DNA from: Joostella atrarenae
Lineage (GTDB): Bacteria > Bacteroidota > Bacteroidia > Flavobacteriales > Flavobacteriaceae
Length of the DNA: 64,000 nucleotides
Direction of reading: 5' to 3'
NCBI RefSeq assembly: GCF_021764745.1
Contig: NZ_JAETXX010000005.1
Span: 124,001-188,000 of the forward strand
The first letter of the stretch is position 1; each line of letters begins with the position of its first letter. Below, piece after piece: positions 60,047-64,000 of the stretch. The notes beneath the pieces were generated by a model, which searched no databases, was not told where the DNA came from, and saw only the letters and a list, made by a program, of their open reading frames with translations. The position numbers and the translations under genes are program-made.

Positions 60047-62470
60047 ATGTTCGTGAATAAAGAGTTTTTATTAGTATTGTTTTTAATGTCTGAATTCTTT
60101 GTGTTTGCTCAAAACGGAGTGCTCAAAGGGAATATTAAACATGAAGACAATACCGTTGCTTCAGGTGTTTATCTAATATTAAAGGGGAATGGAATACAAA
60201 AGGATGCAGCAACAAATTCAAAAGGGAATTATATATTTAAAGAAATTTCATACGGGGATTATACGTTAGAAATTCATTCTATAGATGCAAAGACTAAAAT
60301 CTTAGATGTATTTGTCAATTCAGAAGTAAAGGAGCTTGATATAAACTTAGAAAGTTCGGATATGCATGAGTTAGATGAGGTAATGTTACATGGGAAATCA
60401 CAAAAATCTAAAATAGAAACTGAAGGTTTCGCTGTAAATGTTATAGATACAAAGGAAGCGGGACTTCGTAATTTTCAAACCAACGAATTGCTAAATACTA
60501 CAGTTGGAGTTAAAATCCGTCAAAATGGTGGGTTAGGATCTGAAGTTCAGTATAGTTTAAATGGATTGTCTGGAAATGCAGTGCGTATTTTTATTGATGG
60601 TATTCCAATTTCAATTTATGGTTCTTCATTTAGCTTGAATAGTATTCCGCCATCAATGATAAAAAGGATAGAGGTTTTTAAGGGTGTTGTGCCAGGTTAT
60701 TTAGCAGATGATGCCTTAGGTGGAGCAATTAATATAGTACTTCATAAAGGATCGAAAACTAATCTTAATGCTTCTGTCTCTTATGGATCGTTTAATACAC
60801 TACAAACCAATTTAAATGGTTTATACAGGTTTAAAAAATCTGGATTCACTGTAAAAGGTTCTTTTTTTCATAACTATTCTGATAATGATTACGAAGTTTC
60901 TGGGCGAAGTGTCGTAGTTACAGGGTTAGGAGGTGTGCAAACCCCAGTTACAGCAAAAAGATTTAATGACGCTTATAGGTCTACTGGAGGAATTGCGGAA
61001 GTTGGTTTTACAGATGTTAAATGGGCAGACCAATTTTTTGTTGGAATTACAGCTTCCGATGACTATAAAGAGATTCAACATGGTGCTTTCATGACTATTA
61101 TGCCTTATAAAGGGAGGTTTATGGAGTCGGATGCAACCTTAGGAAATATAACCTATCAAAAGAAAGATCTTTTCACAAAAGGTTTAGATGTAAATGTACA
61201 TGGTTTATATGGAAACAGAAATCGTATGGTAAACGATACTGTTGCGTGGGCTTATAATTGGTTAGGAGAAAGAGCTATTGATTACAAAGGTGATGAATTT
61301 AAATATTCATGGGGTTCTCAACAAGAAGGAGGGCCTACACTTGCCAAAATAAAAAGAAAAGTTGCATCAATTCGTACAGGGATTTCATATGAGATAAATG
61401 AGAACCATAAGGTATTGTTTAATCATGTATATAGTAGTATTGATAGAGAAGATAGTGATGAGTTAAGGTCGGTTTTGGAAAACACATTTGTTGGAACAAG
61501 AGACTTAAGTAAAAATATTCTTTCTTTTACTTATGAGCTTAATGCTTTTGATGAGAAGATGAAAGCTAGCTTATTTGGAAAATTGTATCAGCAAAAAACA
61601 GTAAATATCGATCCTGAAATTGATACTGATTCTAACGGGAATCAAATAATAGTTGATGATATAGTCAGTAGTAATAATACTAATAATGGATATGGTTTTG
61701 CATTATCTTATGCTATTTTGAGAAATATTACATTATTAGCATCTGCGGAGAAAGCAATTCGTTTACCAAATGAAACAGAAGTTTTTGGTAACGATGGAGA
61801 TAATGTCGTTGCAAACCCGAGCATTCAACCAGAAAGTAGTAACAATTTTAATCTAGGATTTAAATTAGGAACTTTCAGGATGAAGAAGCATGACTTCTCA
61901 ATTTCTACAAATTTTTTTACACGAAACATTAAAGATCGAATAGGTTTACCTATAGAAAATTCATTAAATGTAGACGACGAAACTATACTTTATGTAAATC
62001 AAGGGCACGCAACATCTAAAGGTATTGATGCTCAATTAACCTATTCATACAATAATAATTTTGGATTTAATTTTAATGTTTCTCGTTTTGATTTAATGGT
62101 AGAAAATAGAGGTGTAGAAATTGATGTTCCAAATACTCCATTTTTAACAATGAATGGAGGTTTACGCTATTCATTAAAAGACCTTTTCCAAGAAAGTGCA
62201 CAGTTGAATCTATTTTATAATATATATTTTACTGATGACTTTTCTTACTTACCTCCGCAAGGAGAAAATACTGTTGGAGATGAATTTTTTAAAGTACCAG
62301 AACAATTAGTACAAGATTTTGGGCTTAGTTATACTTTCCCTAATAACAATTTTGTAATGAGTTTTGATGTTAAAAATATATTTGATAAACCGGTGTATGA
62401 CAACTTATCTGTACAAAAACCGGGAAGAGCTTTTTATCTAAAATTAAACTATTTTATTAATAAATTTTAA
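60047..62470 (+). CDS. TonB-dependent receptor with carboxypeptidase-like N-terminal domain
   Basis: The 807-residue product has a signal peptide (1-22, FVFAQ), a carboxypeptidase-regulatory-like beta-sandwich (24-105; GVLKGNIKHEDNTVASGVYLILKG), a plug domain (about 115-235; GVKIRQNGGLGSEVQYSLNGLSGNAVRIFIDGIPI, then GYLADDALGGAINIV) and a barrel to the end, closing KPGRAFYLKLNYFINKF. The length and single-chain layout are those of siderophore or cobalamin receptors rather than the larger SusC type. The partner downstream is a DUF4374-like lipoprotein 10 bases away, a pairing I associate with iron uptake; substrate not proven. Confidence 0.9.
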   Translation: MFVNKEFLLVLFLMSEFFVFAQNGVLKGNIKHEDNTVASGVYLILKGNGIQKDAATNSKGNYIFKEISYGDYTLEIHSIDAKTKILDVFVNSEVKELDINLESSDMHELDEVMLHGKSQKSKIETEGFAVNVIDTKEAGLRNFQTNELLNTTVGVKIRQNGGLGSEVQYSLNGLSGNAVRIFIDGIPISIYGSSFSLNSIPPSMIKRIEVFKGVVPGYLADDALGGAINIVLHKGSKTNLNASVSYGSFNTLQTNLNGLYRFKKSGFTVKGSFFHNYSDNDYEVSGRSVVVTGLGGVQTPVTAKRFNDAYRSTGGIAEVGFTDVKWADQFFVGITASDDYKEIQHGAFMTIMPYKGRFMESDATLGNITYQKKDLFTKGLDVNVHGLYGNRNRMVNDTVAWAYNWLGERAIDYKGDEFKYSWGSQQEGGPTLAKIKRKVASIRTGISYEINENHKVLFNHVYSSIDREDSDELRSVLENTFVGTRDLSKNILSFTYELNAFDEKMKASLFGKLYQQKTVNIDPEIDTDSNGNQIIVDDIVSSNNTNNGYGFALSYAILRNITLLASAEKAIRLPNETEVFGNDGDNVVANPSIQPESSNNFNLGFKLGTFRMKKHDFSISTNFFTRNIKDRIGLPIENSLNVDDETILYVNQGHATSKGIDAQLTYSYNNNFGFNFNVSRFDLMVENRGVEIDVPNTPFLTMNGGLRYSLKDLFQESAQLNLFYNIYFTDDFSYLPPQGENTVGDEFFKVPEQLVQDFGLSYTFPNNNFVMSFDVKNIFDKPVYDNLSVQKPGRAFYLKLNYFINKF

Positions 62471-62480
62471 ATATAATCTA

Positions 62481-63821
62481 ATGAAGAATCAATTCTTAAA
62501 CCTTAGAACATTAGCGCTAGCATTTGGTGTTTTGTCTCTTGCAGTGAGCTGTAGTGATGATGATACTAGTGATATCATCGAGGAAAATAATGAAGACAAT
62601 AGTAGATGGATTACTGTTGCAGCAGCTAAAATGGGAGACAACCCAGGAGACGGAAATGGAGGAACTTTAATATACTCTGTAAGTAGTGAAGATGCTAAAG
62701 ACCCTAACAAAGTAGTAGCACCATTCGATAATGGATTTATAGTACCTTCTAACAGAACTGCTAGATTGCAATCTTCTGAAGATGGAAATACGATTTTTAA
62801 TATTAGTTATGCTGGAGATACAGGTGGTAATTATACCAAATATACTGTAAATGGAGGCCAAGATTTTGAAAAAACAGGTTCAGAAGTTAGTATAGCTCCT
62901 TATGTAGGAAATGCTCCTAGATGGATAAAATTATTTGATGGAGATCAAACTGGAGCTGCAGTATATGTGTCTACAGAAAATGAATTTGATGAAGAAGATA
63001 ATTATACTCGTACAAATGCAAAAATTGGAGTAGTAACTTTAGATTTAGTTAATTCTTTAATTAAAAAATTCGAGGAGCATGACGTAGCATTAAGTGCTGA
63101 AGAAGAGGCTAATGGATATTATATTTCAAGAATAGATATGCCTGTTTTAAATGCTGCTGGAGATAAATTATATATTGGAGCTCGTTTAAGCAAGGTTGAC
63201 CCTACTACAGCAGAGAGTGATAGTGATTATGAGATTTTAGGATCTAAAACAATTGTTTTAGATTACCCATCTTTATTAAATCCAACAATAATTACATCTA
63301 CAGTAGGTTATGGAAATACAAACGGGTACCGTAGTATTAATGCTTTCTTAGCTGAAGATAATAGTGTTTACCAAGCAAATCAGTCAGATCCAAATGGTTC
63401 TCATATTTTAAAAATCGGTTCAAACAACCAATATGATAATTCTTATGAGTTTAGTTTAGATGATGCTCTTGGGGTTCAGGATTCTTATATTCTTGCTTGG
63501 AGATATGTAGGTAATGGAAAAGCTGTAATAGCTTATCGTCATGCAGGTTCTGCTGAAGGTGTAGCAGGAGCTCAAGGGTTCTTTGCTTTGGCTGATTTAA
63601 ATGCAAGAACTGCACAGAGAATTGATGATATTCCTTATAACCCTGATTTCTATTTATTCCAATACCAAGGGTTTGCTGTAGACGGATCTGAAGTTTATGT
63701 TACTGAAGCACCAGTTGGTCAAGACGGAAATATCTACGTAATTGATACCGAAACAGGAGCTGTTACTAAGGGAGCTCAATTGCAAAATATTGATGGAAGT
63801 CACTTTATAGGAACTTTCTAA
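62481..63821 (+). CDS. DUF4374-like lipoprotein partner of the TonB receptor
   Basis: The 446-residue product has a lipobox ending AVSC (Cys24) and an acidic linker (SDDDTSDIIEENNEDN). The rest has repeated beta-rich segments, with RWITVAAAKMG, GGTLIYSVSSEDA, APYVGNAPRWIKLFDGDQTG, ADLNARTAQRIDDIPYNPDF and VYVTEAPVGQDGNIYVIDTETG, suggesting a beta-propeller surface lipoprotein of the DUF4374 type. The call rests on pattern and context. It should sit at the outer membrane next to the receptor and may capture the ligand. Confidence 0.6.
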   Translation: MKNQFLNLRTLALAFGVLSLAVSCSDDDTSDIIEENNEDNSRWITVAAAKMGDNPGDGNGGTLIYSVSSEDAKDPNKVVAPFDNGFIVPSNRTARLQSSEDGNTIFNISYAGDTGGNYTKYTVNGGQDFEKTGSEVSIAPYVGNAPRWIKLFDGDQTGAAVYVSTENEFDEEDNYTRTNAKIGVVTLDLVNSLIKKFEEHDVALSAEEEANGYYISRIDMPVLNAAGDKLYIGARLSKVDPTTAESDSDYEILGSKTIVLDYPSLLNPTIITSTVGYGNTNGYRSINAFLAEDNSVYQANQSDPNGSHILKIGSNNQYDNSYEFSLDDALGVQDSYILAWRYVGNGKAVIAYRHAGSAEGVAGAQGFFALADLNARTAQRIDDIPYNPDFYLFQYQGFAVDGSEVYVTEAPVGQDGNIYVIDTETGAVTKGAQLQNIDGSHFIGTF

Positions 63822-63844
63822 AGTTTAAAAAGTAATTATTAATT

Positions 63845-63890
63845 AGAAAGCCGTCTAGGAATTAATTCCTAGACGGCTTTCTTTTTTTTA
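63845..63890 (+). terminator. Terminator of the TonB receptor unit
   Basis: AGAAAGCCGTCTAGGAATT and its complement AATTCCTAGACGGCTTTCT make a 38-base perfect palindrome (63845-63882) followed by T residues to 63890. It may also serve the convergent GIN-domain gene. Confidence 0.93.
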
Positions 63891-63910
63891 AAAACTAAGT
63901 TAGTTCGATT

Positions 63911-64000
63911 TTATCCCCTAGAAACATCACCAGAGCCAGATACCTTACTATCTTCTTTGGTTGGATTTCCGTAATATTCTACATCACCAGAACCAGAAAC
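63911..64000 (-). CDS. GIN-domain (DUF2807) protein, C-terminal end only
   Basis: The last 29 codons of a minus-strand gene are visible, ending in TAA at 63911-63913. VSGSGDVEYYGNP and KVSGSGDVSRG are two GSGDV repeats, the hallmark of the head GIN domain, a right-handed beta-helix-like putative auto-transporter adhesin found in Bacteroidetes. The rest lies beyond the window edge. It converges with the TonB receptor unit. Confidence 0.8.
   Translation of the reverse strand, partial: VSGSGDVEYYGNPTKEDSKVSGSGDVSRG

Noticed and set aside
1-64000. CRISPR arrays, tRNA, rRNA, insertion sequences, prophage
   Set aside because: I found no regularly spaced repeats, cloverleaf-like sequences, transposase or phage structural genes on either strand; small tRNA genes can be missed by eye.

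Overview
The window is chromosomal DNA from a member of Bacteroidetes, most likely a marine Flavobacteriaceae. The evidence is low G+C, AT-rich 5' regions with almost no Shine-Dalgarno sequences, Bacteroidetes -7 elements of the form TAnnTTTG (upstream of grpE, trxB, galK and a TonB receptor), a 1118-residue SecA without the zinc tail, a DnaJ with only two CxxCxGxG motifs, and several lineage-typical families (DUF4920, DUF1684, DUF4159, DUF6268, DUF1080, GIN domain). I see no rRNA, tRNA, CRISPR array, insertion sequence, prophage or integrase. It reads as a stable chromosomal segment with one clear catabolic locus.

Layout. 1-3.6 kb: partial AraC-type regulator, then a minus-strand nitrogen unit PII > AmtB > outer-membrane porin. 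4.1-10.4 kb: SRPBCC/GyrI-like protein, two tiny membrane proteins, MazG-like pyrophosphohydrolase, IlvE, DUF4920 lipoprotein, MnmD-like methyltransferase, TIGR01777 epimerase, YceI. 10.5-12.5 kb: grpE and dnaJ, then a short promoter/terminator unit that may be a small RNA. 12.6-17.9 kb: a tight plus-strand run of ABC exporter ATPase and permease, MscS channel, DUF6268 outer-membrane barrel and a sigma-54 activator lacking a DNA-binding domain. 18-23 kb: PPK2, M28 peptidase, sulfatase. 23-34.3 kb: SecA, PduO-type adenosyltransferase, a shrunken methyltransferase, ABC-F ATPase, Lrp regulator, esterase-like protein. 34.3-39.1 kb: MFS transporter behind a candidate Cys-rich leader-peptide attenuator, DUF1684, Lnt, PssA.

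39.2-51.4 kb is the main accessory region: a complete glucuronate (Ashwell) pathway (UxaC, SDR-type fructuronate reductase, UxuA, KdgK, Eda) with a TRAP transporter (DctP/Q/M). It is preceded by an exported Gfo/Idh/MocA oxidoreductase, an exported two-domain DUF1080 (3-keto-disaccharide hydrolase) lipoprotein and a LacI-type regulator. A 20-bp near-perfect palindrome in front of the DUF1080 gene is the likely operator. I infer that glycosides are oxidised and cleaved outside the cytoplasm and the released hexuronate is imported and converted to pyruvate and glyceraldehyde 3-phosphate.

51.5-64 kb: PG_1098-like methyltransferase, AI-2E family permease, TrmH, DUF4159, then a divergent galactose locus in which an NrtR-type (Nudix plus winged helix) regulator faces galK-galT across a perfect 12-bp-arm operator that abuts the galK -7 element. 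After that come TrxB, a TonB-dependent receptor paired with a DUF4374-like lipoprotein, and the end of a GIN-domain gene.

The observations I rate highest are the 25-codon Cys-rich leader ORF plus terminator in front of the MFS transporter gene, the NrtR/gal operator, and the exported oxidoreductase/hydrolase plus TRAP plus Ashwell assembly. All functions are from reading the sequence; no database search was run.
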